DNA of 64,000 nucleotides from NCBI GenBank assembly GCA_020633495.1, contig JACKDR010000012.1:1-64000 (forward strand). The letters run 5' to 3'. The stretch is from Kofleriaceae bacterium (GTDB lineage Bacteria > Myxococcota_A > Polyangia > Haliangiales > Haliangiaceae). The notes below the pieces were generated by a model. It saw only the letters and a list, made by a program, of their open reading frames with translations, had not been told where the DNA came from and did no database searches. A program made the position numbers and the translations under genes. Shown in pieces: positions 1 to 7,621 of the stretch. The first letter of the stretch is position 1, and every line of letters starts with the position of its first letter.

Positions 1-296
1 TCCGCGCCGCCCGCTTCGCCCTCGACGACGATCCACTCACCGTCGCCGCCACCGTCGGCAACGGCGCGCGCGTGATCGCCAGCGACACGGTCCCGTTCTG
101 CGTCTGGCTGGCCGCCGGCCACCTCGACGACTACGAGGGCGCGTTGTGGGCCGCCGCCGGGGTCCACGGCGACATCGACACCACCTGCGCCATCACCGGC
201 GGCGTCATCGCCGCTGCCGCCGGCGCGCAGGCCATCCCCGCGGAATGGCTGGCCGCTCGCGAGCCGCTGCCGCCGCCGCACGACGCGCTTCTATAG
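1..296 (+). CDS. ADP-ribosylglycohydrolase family protein, C-terminal fragment
   Basis: The reading frame is open at the left edge, so the start lies outside the window; codons begin at position 3. About 97 residues are visible. The segment HGDIDTTCAITGGVIAA matches the C-terminal metal-binding signature of ADP-ribosylglycohydrolases (usually GGDTDTxAAIxGxLxGA), in which the Asp/Thr residues bind Mg2+ and the enzyme removes ADP-ribose from protein or small-molecule acceptors. The upstream VPFCVWLAA helix also fits the fold. Here the first two positions read HGD rather than GGD, a common variation. Substrate cannot be told from this fragment. The gene ends 83 bp before the tetR start and is probably not co-transcribed with it, because a palindromic operator lies between. 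Confidence 0.8.
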   Translation, partial: RAARFALDDDPLTVAATVGNGARVIASDTVPFCVWLAAGHLDDYEGALWAAAGVHGDIDTTCAITGGVIAAAAGAQAIPAEWLAAREPLPPPHDALL

Positions 297-342
297 ATGC
301 CTATCGAGCGGCGCGGGCTCGCCGGCGCCCCCGCTGAAAGTT

Positions 343-356
343 AGTGACTACTCACT
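343..356. promoter_or_regulatory. Palindromic operator for the adjacent TetR regulator
   Basis: AGTGA-CTAC-TCACT is an inverted repeat with perfect 5-bp arms. It sits 24 bp before the preferred tetR start at 380. Its size and position are typical of autoregulatory TetR-family operators. If the longer GTG start at 344 were used, the operator would lie inside the gene, which argues for the later start. Confidence 0.55.
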
Positions 357-379
357 TTCTTTCCGGTAGCGTCCGGTCC

Positions 380-1012
380 GTGCCCGCCGTGCTCCGCGAA
401 CCGCAGCAGTCCCGCAGCCTCGCCACCCGCGAGCGCCTGCTCGACGGCACCGCGCGCAGCCTGTGCGAGGTCGGCCTGGCCGGGACCTCGACCGCGGCGA
501 TCGCGGCGCGCGCCGGGGTCTCGCAGGGCGCGGTCTTCAAGCACTTCGCCACCAAGGCCGACCTGCTCGGCCACGCCGTCGCCCACATGCTCGCCGACAT
601 GGTCGCGACCTTCCGCGCCGACATCGGCGCCGCGGTGGCCGACGCCGGCGGCGATCCGATCCGCGCCGCGTGCGTCGTGCTGTGGCGGATCTTCCGCCAG
701 CCGTCGATGCGCGCGGTCTTCGAGATCTACGTCGCCGCCCGCACCGACGACGCCCTCGCCGCGCGGCTGGCGCCGATCCTCGACGGCCACCGCGCCGCGA
801 TCCTGATCGAGGCGCGCCGCCTGTTCCCCGAGGTCGCCGCGCCCAGCGCCGACCTCGACGACGCGGTCGACGCCGTCGTCTACGCCATGCAGGGCGCGAC
901 GCTCGGCCTGTTCGCGCCCGGCCCCGAGGCCGGCGACGAGCACCTCGCCTTCCTCGAGCGCCTGGCCCGCCGCGAGCTGGCCCGGGTCGCGCGCGGCCCC
1001 CAAGGAGCCTGA
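380..1012 (+). CDS. TetR/AcrR family transcriptional regulator
   Basis: About 210 residues. The N-terminal third holds a TetR helix-turn-helix (TRERLLDGTARSLCEVGLAGTSTAAIAARAG split over residues ~18-48, followed by VSQGAVFKHFATKADLL, the usual V-S-x-G-x-x-F-x-H-F-x-x-K-x-x-L signature). The C-terminal part is a helical ligand-binding domain without recognisable ligand class. A GTG at 344 would give 12 more residues but would overlap the palindrome at 343-356; GTG 380 or 389 are better starts. The stop codon overlaps the ATG of the next gene by one base (TGATG), so the regulator and the membrane hydroxylase form an operon. The likely role is local control of lipid metabolism genes; the ligand is unknown. 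Confidence 0.88.
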   Translation: MPAVLREPQQSRSLATRERLLDGTARSLCEVGLAGTSTAAIAARAGVSQGAVFKHFATKADLLGHAVAHMLADMVATFRADIGAAVADAGGDPIRAACVVLWRIFRQPSMRAVFEIYVAARTDDALAARLAPILDGHRAAILIEARRLFPEVAAPSADLDDAVDAVVYAMQGATLGLFAPGPEAGDEHLAFLERLARRELARVARGPQGA

Positions 1013-1929
1013 TGTCGTCGATCGTCCTGTACTCGATCCCCGCCTTCCTGATCCTCCTCGGCCTCGAGCTGTGGTGGGCGCGCCGCCACGTCGACGATCC
1101 CGCGATCGTCGGCTACGAGCGCCGCGACACCGCGGCCAGCCTGTCGATGGGCATCGGCAACGTCATCGTCTCCGCCGGCACCAAGCTGTTCGAGCTCGGC
1201 CTCTACGTCTGGGTCTGGGAGCACCGGATCTGGGACGTGCCGGCGGCGCTCGGCGCGTGGTCGTGGCTGGTGCTGCTGTTCGCCGAGGACCTCTGCTACT
1301 ACGGCTTCCACCGCAGCCACCACGAGATCCGCCTGCTGTGGGCGGCGCACGTCAACCACCACTCGAGCACCCACTACAACCTGTCGACGGCGCTGCGGCA
1401 GTCGTTCACGACGCCGCTGACCGGGCCGCTGTTCTGGGTGCCGCTGGCGCTGGTCGGCTTCCCGCCGTGGATGATCTTCACGGCCAAGGCGTGGAGCTTG
1501 CTGTACCAGTTCTGGCTCCACACCGAGGCGATCCCGACGCTGGGGCCGCTCGAGTGGATCATGAACACGCCGTCGCACCACCGCGTCCACCACGGCGCCA
1601 ACCTAGCCTACCTCGATCGCAACCACGCCGGCATCTTCATCATCTGGGACCGGCTGCTCGGCACGTTCGAGCCCGAGCGCGAGCGCGTCGTCTACGGCCT
1701 GACCAAGAACCTCGAGACCTTCAACCCGCTGCGCATCGGCTTCCACGAGTTCGCCGCGATCGGCCGCGACGTGCGGCGCGCGCCCGGCCTGCTGGCCAAG
1801 CTGCGCTACGTCGTCGGCCCCCCGGGCTGGAGCCACGACGGCTCGACGCTCACCGCCGACCAGATGCGCGCCGCCGCCGCGACCACGCCGCCGCCGGGCC
1901 CGCCCGAGGGCGCGCCCGCGATCAGCTGA
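1012..1929 (+). CDS. Sterol desaturase / fatty acid hydroxylase family membrane protein
   Basis: 305 residues starting at ATG 1012, with AAGGAG at 1002-1007 as ribosome binding site. Hydrophobic segments lie around residues 3-20, 45-68, 83-95 and 120-140. Three histidine clusters of the di-iron hydroxylase superfamily are present: HRSHH (~100-104), HVNHH (~113-117) and HHRVHH (~179-184). These ligate two irons that activate O2 for C-H hydroxylation or desaturation of a lipid substrate. The family includes sterol C5 desaturases, carotenoid hydroxylases and alkylglycerol monooxygenase; the substrate cannot be assigned. It is translationally coupled to the TetR gene upstream. The 3' end overlaps the convergent enoyl-CoA hydratase gene by 8 bp. 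Confidence 0.88.
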   Translation: MSSIVLYSIPAFLILLGLELWWARRHVDDPAIVGYERRDTAASLSMGIGNVIVSAGTKLFELGLYVWVWEHRIWDVPAALGAWSWLVLLFAEDLCYYGFHRSHHEIRLLWAAHVNHHSSTHYNLSTALRQSFTTPLTGPLFWVPLALVGFPPWMIFTAKAWSLLYQFWLHTEAIPTLGPLEWIMNTPSHHRVHHGANLAYLDRNHAGIFIIWDRLLGTFEPERERVVYGLTKNLETFNPLRIGFHEFAAIGRDVRRAPGLLAKLRYVVGPPGWSHDGSTLTADQMRAAAATTPPPGPPEGAPAIS

Positions 1930-2698
1930 ACCGCGAGAAGTCGGGCGCGCGCCGCGCCAGCCTCGCGGTCACCGCCTCGACCGCCTCGCCGCGCCCGAGC
2001 TGCTCGGCGAGCGCGGCGTTCTCGGCGGCGATCGCGGCGTCGAGGCCGCCGCGGGTCGCGCCCCGGATCAGCCGCTTGGTCACCCGCAGCGAGCCCGGCG
2101 CCCGCGCCGCCAGCGTGGTCGCGACCGCGTGGGCGTGGCCGATCGGATCGTCGACCACGGCGGTGATCAGCCCGGCGTCGGCGGCCGCGGCGGCGTCGAG
2201 CTCGGCGCCGAGCATCAGCATCTCGACCGCGCGCCGGGTCCCGACCAGCGCCGGCAAGAGCAGGCTGGAGCCGGCCTCGGGGCACAGCCCGAGCTCGACG
2301 AACGGGGTCCGGAACCGCGCGGTCGGCGCCGCGTAGACGAGATCGGCGTGCAGCAGCAGCGTCGTGCCGATGCCGATCGCCCAGCCGGCGACGGCGGCGA
2401 TCAGCGGCTTGGCGAGCCCGGTGAGCGCGGCGAGGAAGTCGGCGAACGGCAGCGGGCCGGCGCTGGCGTCGGGCCGGGCGAAGTCGGACAGATCGGCGCC
2501 GGCGGTGAAGATGTCGGGGCCGCCGGTGAGCACGACGACGCGGATCGCGGGATCGCGATCCGCCGCGGTCAAGGCGTCGGCGAGCGCGCCGTACATGGCG
2601 CTCTCCAGCGCGTTGCGCTTGGCGGCGCGGTCGATGCGGATCGTGGTGACGCCGGCGGCGGCGGTGACGACGACGTGGGGCGAGCTGCGATCGAGCAT
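1922..2698 (-). CDS. Enoyl-CoA hydratase/isomerase family protein
   Basis: 258 residues; ATG at 2698 preceded by CGAAGGAGTG, a good ribosome binding site. It is a crotonase-fold protein: the oxyanion-hole segment TGGPDIFTAGADLSDF (~60-75), the helix AGWAIGIGTTLLLHADLVYAA (split ~105-125), and GLCPEAGSSLLLP (~137-149), where the Glu of PEAGS sits at the position of a catalytic acid in hydratases. The C-terminal trimerisation helices follow. The reaction is addition of water to, or isomerisation of, a 2-enoyl-CoA, but crotonase paralogues are diverse and the exact substrate is open. It is convergent with the hydroxylase gene and may share a fatty acid or sterol-related theme with it and the TetR regulator. 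A long in-frame open stretch upstream to 4171 is non-coding shadow. Confidence 0.87.
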   Translation of the reverse strand: MLDRSSPHVVVTAAAGVTTIRIDRAAKRNALESAMYGALADALTAADRDPAIRVVVLTGGPDIFTAGADLSDFARPDASAGPLPFADFLAALTGLAKPLIAAVAGWAIGIGTTLLLHADLVYAAPTARFRTPFVELGLCPEAGSSLLLPALVGTRRAVEMLMLGAELDAAAAADAGLITAVVDDPIGHAHAVATTLAARAPGSLRVTKRLIRGATRGGLDAAIAAENAALAEQLGRGEAVEAVTARLARRAPDFSRFS

Positions 2699-3052
2699 GG
2701 CACTCCTTCGTCGATCCGATCGGGGCGGATCGCGGGCCGCACGGTAGCAGCCGGCCGCGGAGCCCGACGCTGAACGCGCGGTCAGAGGTGCGGGCCGGCC
2801 CCGACGACAGGGGCTCGTCGCCGCCGTGCCCACCGCGTGACGCGCTGCGGCCCCGCGGTGTAGGTGCTCGTCTCCACTGGGGTTCTCCCGGGGGAGCCAC
2901 CTAGGGACGACCGTCCCCACCTGGGGGGCCGGTCGCCAGGAACCAACCCCCCAGTCACCCCGGTCGGACCACGCGTTCGTTGCGAACCGCGAACTTAGGT
3001 GGTCGCCGATCCCGTCCGGAGCCCGGCACGCTGGTTGCTCTAGAGGCCGCCC
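2699..3052. other. Divergent intergenic region with several inverted repeats
   Basis: This 354-bp gap separates echA-like (-) from the exported operon (+). I see no gene in it. It holds a perfect 8-bp inverted repeat CTGGGGGG (2921-2928) / CCCCCCAG (2947-2954) with an 18-nt loop, a 14-bp palindrome GGGACG-AC-CGTCCC (2904-2917), and GTTCG/CGAAC (2975-2987). No T-run follows them, so they look more like protein-binding sites or leader structure for the plus-strand operon than terminators. Confidence 0.45.
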
Positions 3053-4246
3053 ATGTCCGCAGGAATCAAGGTCCAGAGCCCGCGCCTCGCCGGCACCGTG
3101 GGCTCCCGTCGGGCGATGCTCGAGACGCTGGTGCGCCACCTGCCCATGGTCCGCCTGCGGGTCCCGGCCCTGCTGGCCCTGGTGCTCGCCGCTGGCTGCG
3201 CCGGCCAGATCACCACGCCGGGCGGCAGCGACGACGCCGCGGTGGCGGCGGCCAAGGCCAAGTTCACCGCGTCGGTCCAGCCGATCATGGATGGCTTCTG
3301 CGGGTCGTGCCACCTGGGCCAGGCCAACATCGACTTCCTGCGGCCCGAGCCCGACCCGCGCACCCAGATGCTGGCGTGGGACGGCCTGGTCCGCCTCGAC
3401 GCGCCGCCGACCAGCGGCCTGCTCACCAAGGGCGCTCACAGCGGCCCCGCCCTCACCCCGGATCAGTCGGCGGTGATCCTCGACTGGATCGACCTCGAGG
3501 TCCTGGCCGCCGGCGGCGAGCCGCCCGCCGACGTCGAGACCGAGAAGCTGACCCCGCAGCCGGGCGTCAACACCCTCGACCTGGGCCCGATCGGCCTGAC
3601 CGGCTCGTCGCTGTCGTTCCTGTACGAGCCGCTGGCCACCGGCATGTACCTCTCCGACATCCAGGTCACCGGCGGCACCGGCGGCGTCCACGTCGTCAAC
3701 CCGCTGTTCGTGATCTGGAACGAGGGCTCGCCCGAGCCCGACCCGATCAACCGCTTCGGCAACATCGACCTGGTGGTCCAGGAGGGCCTGACCAGCTACG
3801 TCGGCGGCGGCACCGCGGTGTTCGTCGACGTCGCACCGACCTCCGACATCAGCGTCCACTTCCGCGTCGCCGAGCTCGCCGACGGCACCGACCCGGGCGG
3901 CGGCGACGGCGGCGTGGTCGGCGGCGGCTGCAACAACGTCCCGGCGTTCACCAGCGCGGCGCAGCCGCCGCTGGCGGCGAGCTGCGGCAACTGCCACGGC
4001 GCCGGCGGCCAGACCAACGCGATCTCCGCGACCGACATGACCCGCATCGCCGACCTCACCGCCGAGGGTCAGGCCGCCGCGTGCGCCCAGGTCAAGACCC
4101 GGGTCAACGCGCTCGACCCGGTCAACAGCGGCCTGTTCCTGGCCCCGGATCCCAACTCCGGCACCCAGCACCCGTTCAAGTTCGCCACGGCGACCGACTT
4201 CCAGAACTTCCGCAACGCCGTCGTCCAGTGGATCAACCAGGAATGA
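3053..4246 (+). CDS. Exported lipoprotein with two c-type heme motifs
   Basis: 397 residues from ATG 3053, which has AGAGG six bases upstream. The signal peptide core (PALLALVLAAGC) and lipobox Cys at residue 49 lie unusually deep; an ATG at 3146 would give a classical 18-residue lipoprotein signal and is a serious alternative start. CGSCH (83-87) and CGNCH (311-315) are c-type heme attachment motifs in two separate domains, linked by a beta-rich central region (~170-275) and a Gly/Asp-rich hinge (~275-292). I recognise no full-length family. It is probably an envelope di-heme cytochrome-like protein. It is the first gene of a four-gene operon; the next start follows after 17 bp. Confidence 0.72.
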   Translation: MSAGIKVQSPRLAGTVGSRRAMLETLVRHLPMVRLRVPALLALVLAAGCAGQITTPGGSDDAAVAAAKAKFTASVQPIMDGFCGSCHLGQANIDFLRPEPDPRTQMLAWDGLVRLDAPPTSGLLTKGAHSGPALTPDQSAVILDWIDLEVLAAGGEPPADVETEKLTPQPGVNTLDLGPIGLTGSSLSFLYEPLATGMYLSDIQVTGGTGGVHVVNPLFVIWNEGSPEPDPINRFGNIDLVVQEGLTSYVGGGTAVFVDVAPTSDISVHFRVAELADGTDPGGGDGGVVGGGCNNVPAFTSAAQPPLAASCGNCHGAGGQTNAISATDMTRIADLTAEGQAAACAQVKTRVNALDPVNSGLFLAPDPNSGTQHPFKFATATDFQNFRNAVVQWINQE

Positions 4247-4263
4247 CCGGCAAGGAGAGCCCC

Positions 4264-5439
4264 ATGGCTGCGCGTGAACTCCGATACCTCCTGGCGGCCG
4301 TCGCCTTCTCGCTCGCCGGCGCTGCGTGCAACGGCGGCGTGACGCCGTCCGGTGACGACACGGTCGTCGGCGACGACGACACCACCACCACCGGCGACGA
4401 GTGGGACCAGCGCCTCGACGAGCGCGTCGTCGACTACAGCGCGGCGCTGCGCATCGCGGCGCTGCGCCTCACCGGCGAGCTGCCCACGCTGGTCGAGATC
4501 AAGGCCGTGGGCGACGCGCCCGAGGCGCAGAAGCAGAGCGTCTACGAGTCGCTGCTGCGCGGCTACCTCGACGACCCGCGGTTCGCCCGCCAGATGGTCG
4601 CGTGGTGGAAGGACACGCTCAAGATGGGCGGCACGACCATGTCGGACAGCGCCGCGGCGTTCGCCGCCGAGGTCACCGTCGAGGGCCGGCCCTACACCGA
4701 CCTGTTGACCGCGAGCGCCGGCACCTGCCCCAGCTACGACGCCGGCGCCGGCACGTTCACCCCCGGTGACTGCGACAACGGCGTGCCGGTGCACGCCGGC
4801 CTGCTGTCGCACCCCGGCATGAACGCGGCGTTCTACTCGAACATGGCGTTCCGCCGGGTCCGCTGGGTCCAGGAGATCTTCGCCTGCACCGCGTTCCCCG
4901 CCGAGATCGTCAGCGAGCCGCAGGACCTCGGCGGCAACGCGCTGTACTCGGCGCCGTGGCCGTTCGACAGCATCGCCAGCCCGGCCACCGGCGGCAACGT
5001 CGACTTCCTCGATCTGTCGGCGGTGGCCTGCGCCAACTGCCACGCGACGATGAACCACATCGCGCCGCTGTTCACCAACTTCGACGACAACGGCGACCTC
5101 CAGGCGACGAGCCAGGTCATGGTGCCCATCGAGGGCACGCCGCTGGCGCAGCTGTCCGACTACCTGCCGGCGGGCCAGACCACGGCGTGGCGCCTCGGCG
5201 CCCCGGCCGCCGACCTGCCGGCGCTCGGCGCCGCGATGGCCGCCGACCCGGCGATCGCCGAGTGCGCGGTGGCCCGGGTGTGGAACTGGGCCCTCGGCAA
5301 GGGCGACATCGTCGACACCCTCGCCACGATCCCCAGCGACGTCATCGCCGACCAGGTGGCGACGTTCCGGTCCAACGGGGCCGTCCTCAAGGACGCGATC
5401 TTCGCCGTCTTCACCGCCGACGACTTCGTGAAGTTCTAG
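4264..5439 (+). CDS. Exported DUF1549-like protein with one CxxCH motif
   Basis: 391 residues; ATG 4264 follows AAGGAG (4252-4257) with six bases spacing. The N-terminal signal ends in a lipobox-like AGAAC (Cys22, imperfect -3 residue). A Thr/Asp-rich linker follows. Residues ~58-125 (ALRIAALRLTGELPT, then YLDDPRFARQMVAWWKDTLKMG) resemble the helical DUF1549 domain known from planctomycete cytochrome-associated proteins, where a similar LxGLPPT...R...W pattern occurs. CANCH at 256-260 is a c-type heme motif. The C-terminal ~120 residues (RVWNWALGKGD, DVIADQVATFRSNGAVLKDAIFAVFTADDFV) resemble the DUF1585/1588-type tails of such proteins. The family match is from memory. It presumably acts with the Tat-exported partner at the end of the operon. 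Confidence 0.68.
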   Translation: MAARELRYLLAAVAFSLAGAACNGGVTPSGDDTVVGDDDTTTTGDEWDQRLDERVVDYSAALRIAALRLTGELPTLVEIKAVGDAPEAQKQSVYESLLRGYLDDPRFARQMVAWWKDTLKMGGTTMSDSAAAFAAEVTVEGRPYTDLLTASAGTCPSYDAGAGTFTPGDCDNGVPVHAGLLSHPGMNAAFYSNMAFRRVRWVQEIFACTAFPAEIVSEPQDLGGNALYSAPWPFDSIASPATGGNVDFLDLSAVACANCHATMNHIAPLFTNFDDNGDLQATSQVMVPIEGTPLAQLSDYLPAGQTTAWRLGAPAADLPALGAAMAADPAIAECAVARVWNWALGKGDIVDTLATIPSDVIADQVATFRSNGAVLKDAIFAVFTADDFVKF

Positions 5440-5449
5440 GGAGACCGAC

Positions 5450-6127
5450 ATGACCCGCACCAAGCTCACGATCGCGCTGCTCGGCCTCCTCGGGGCCGCC
5501 GCGCTCGGCGCCTGCGCCGGCGAGGACGTCGCGCCCCCCGAGGACCTGCCCGAGGGCAACGCCTCCGGCGGCGAGGGCAACACCTTCGACCACCCCGACA
5601 CCCAGGTCGACGTCTGGGCCCTGCTCGACCGCCTGCAGAAGGAGGGGCCGCCGAAGTACACCGCGCGCGTCCACTCCTGCCCCAAGATCCGCTACGAGAC
5701 GATCGGCCGGCTGCTGGCGTCGCGCGGCGTCGATCTCGGCGCCGGCGGCACGGTCAGCGCCGGCGCGCTGTACCGCACCGGCGACCAGGCCCTGGGCGTC
5801 GCCAACTACGGCGCCCGCATCCGCGAGAACGTCGAGATGACGACCGCGGGCGCGTCGCGCCTGTTCGACATCTTCGTCGCCTCGGCGGACGAGATCATCG
5901 CCAACATCGGCAACCGCCCCGAGTGCCAGATCGGCGGCGTCGGCGTCCAGCTGTTCGGCGCCTCCAACCAGTGCGACGCCGACGGCATCAGCTGCCTGAT
6001 CGGCTACCCCGCCACCGCGAGCCACATCGAGCTCTGCAACCTCACCGTGCAGCGTGCCAGCGACCCCGAGGTCGGCAAGCGCATGGCGGTCGCCGTGCTC
6101 GCCGCCGCCGCCCACACCTGCGAGTAG
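5450..6127 (+). CDS. Lipoprotein of unknown function
   Basis: 225 residues; the start ATG 5450 follows GGGAGA. The lipoprotein signal ends at LGAC (Cys22). The mature part begins with an acidic Gly-rich linker and continues as an alpha-helical domain (VWALLDRLQKEGPPKYTARVHSCPK; ETIGRLLASRGVDL; GALYRTGDQALGVANYGARIREN). It contains five cysteines besides the lipidated one, which could form disulfides. No heme motif is present. I do not recognise a family. Tight packing (10 bp gaps on both sides) in an operon of two heme-type lipoproteins and a Tat-exported DUF1501-like protein suggests it is a dedicated partner of those proteins. Confidence 0.65.
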   Translation: MTRTKLTIALLGLLGAAALGACAGEDVAPPEDLPEGNASGGEGNTFDHPDTQVDVWALLDRLQKEGPPKYTARVHSCPKIRYETIGRLLASRGVDLGAGGTVSAGALYRTGDQALGVANYGARIRENVEMTTAGASRLFDIFVASADEIIANIGNRPECQIGGVGVQLFGASNQCDADGISCLIGYPATASHIELCNLTVQRASDPEVGKRMAVAVLAAAAHTCE

Positions 6128-6137
6128 GAGAACCACG

Positions 6138-7532
6138 ATGGCAAGGTCCAAGGCATCGGAGCGCGACGATCGGCGGCAGCTGTCCCGGCGCGGGCTCATC
6201 AAGTGGTCGCTCGCGACGGGCGCGGCGCTGGGGCTGGCGCGCTGGAAGGTCTTCGAGGTCCTCGAGGACTCGGCCGGCACCGCGCTGGCGGCGGACGCGG
6301 CGTGCCAGCCGACGCTGCGCTCGGTCCACATCGTCGCCGGCAACGGCGGCTTCGCCTGGTTCCAGCTGCTGTGGCCGCACAACGAGGTCGCGGCGGCGCG
6401 CAACAACCAGTTCGCGTTCCACGCGCCCGGCCAGGAGACCCTGGCCGCCGGCACCGACAAGGTCCTCACGCTCGGCCCGCAGGCGCCGTGGAAGAACCTG
6501 CCCGGGCGCCGCCAGGTGTCGGCGTTCATGGCCGGCTCCAACGAGACCCACACCAACCGGCCGACCACCGCGTCGACGCTGATGAACCAGTCGATCTTCG
6601 CGGTCGCGGCGTCGCTGCAGTCGACCAACCCCAGCGTCATCCCGGTGATCGCGGTCGGCGACGCGCCGTACGGCGACGCCCCGGGCGCGCCCCGGGTGTC
6701 GCGGGTCGGCTCCGCCGACGACATCGTCGGGCTGTTCAACAGCGCGGCGTCGCGCGAGGGCGGCCTGCTCGCCAACACCGTCGACGCCGACCTGTACACC
6801 GCGCACTACCAGGCGCTGATCGGCCTCAACCGGGCCGCCGGGCGCTCGACCCAGCTCAAGACCTACGAGACCACCCAGAAGGCGGCCGGCCTGCTCGGCA
6901 CCAACCTGGCCAGCGTCCTGACCCCGACCGCCGACGACATGAACCGGTACGGCATCAACGCCGGCACCCGCGCCAACGTCGCCGACCTGGGCAAGACGCT
7001 GATGGTCGCGGCCAAGGCGTTCCGCCTCGGCCTGACCAGCTCGGTCATCGTCCCGGCGATGCGCGACGATCCGCACGGCGCGTTCAACGACATGGGCAAC
7101 CTGACCTCGACGGTGACGTCGCTGGGCGCGGTGCTCGACGGCTTCATGGCCGAGCTCGACGCCAGCCCCGACGACAGCTGCGCGGGCGCGTCGCTGGCCG
7201 ACAACATCCTGATCACGATCCACGGCGACACCCCCAAGAACCCGCTCAACCGCAGCGGCTGGCCCGACGGCACGCCCAACAACGCCAACTGGATGTACGT
7301 CCTCGGCAACGGCTACCTCAAGACCGGCTGGCACGGCGGCGTCAAGGCCGACGGCTCGACCCGCGGCTTCGACCCCGCCACCGGCGCCGAGAACAACAGC
7401 CAGGCCAACGCGACCTCGAACGCCACCACGGCCGCGGTCGCCTACGCCCTGGCGCGCGGCGACGTCCGTCGGGTCGGCGACTTCGCCCGCGGCGTCGAGT
7501 ACAGCGGCATCGTCCAGCCCCAGCAGATGTAG
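6138..7532 (+). CDS. Tat-exported DUF1501-like protein
   Basis: 464 residues; ATG 6138 preceded by TAGGAG. Residues 16-22 (SRRGLIK) form a textbook twin-arginine motif followed by a hydrophobic stretch (WSLATGAALGLA), so the protein folds in the cytoplasm and is exported by Tat. The rest resembles DUF1501 proteins, exported relatives of the alkaline phosphatase superfamily: RSVHIVAGNGGFAW near the N terminus, KTLMVAAKAFRLGLTSSVIV, and ADNILITIHGDTPKNP, then WMYVLGNGYLKTGWHGGV near the C terminus. In that superfamily such His/Asp/Asn clusters bind metals, but I cannot confirm a complete site. DUF1501 genes are usually paired with DUF1549 or DUF1800 genes, which fits the operon here. Function of the whole family is unknown. 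Confidence 0.72.
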   Translation: MARSKASERDDRRQLSRRGLIKWSLATGAALGLARWKVFEVLEDSAGTALAADAACQPTLRSVHIVAGNGGFAWFQLLWPHNEVAAARNNQFAFHAPGQETLAAGTDKVLTLGPQAPWKNLPGRRQVSAFMAGSNETHTNRPTTASTLMNQSIFAVAASLQSTNPSVIPVIAVGDAPYGDAPGAPRVSRVGSADDIVGLFNSAASREGGLLANTVDADLYTAHYQALIGLNRAAGRSTQLKTYETTQKAAGLLGTNLASVLTPTADDMNRYGINAGTRANVADLGKTLMVAAKAFRLGLTSSVIVPAMRDDPHGAFNDMGNLTSTVTSLGAVLDGFMAELDASPDDSCAGASLADNILITIHGDTPKNPLNRSGWPDGTPNNANWMYVLGNGYLKTGWHGGVKADGSTRGFDPATGAENNSQANATSNATTAAVAYALARGDVRRVGDFARGVEYSGIVQPQQM

Positions 7533-7606
7533 CGACGTGGCACGGGCGCGGGCGACGCCGGGTCGCCCCGCGCCCACCGCCGGTGCTGCGCCGGCCGAAC
7601 CACTGG

Positions 7607-7615
7607 TGATACGCT
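7607..7615 (+). promoter_or_regulatory. Extended -10 element 6 nt before a start codon
   Basis: TGa-TACGCT ends six bases before GTG 7622. Transcription from this hexamer would begin at or within a base or two of the start codon, giving a leaderless mRNA. No ribosome binding site and no clear -35 box are visible. Confidence 0.5.
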
Positions 7616-7621
7616 GCCCTC

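Noticed and set aside
1922..4171. 749-codon minus-strand frame continuing upstream of the enoyl-CoA hydratase
   Set aside because: Only the last 258 codons show a protein family and a ribosome binding site; the rest is antisense to the heme lipoprotein gene and low-complexity.
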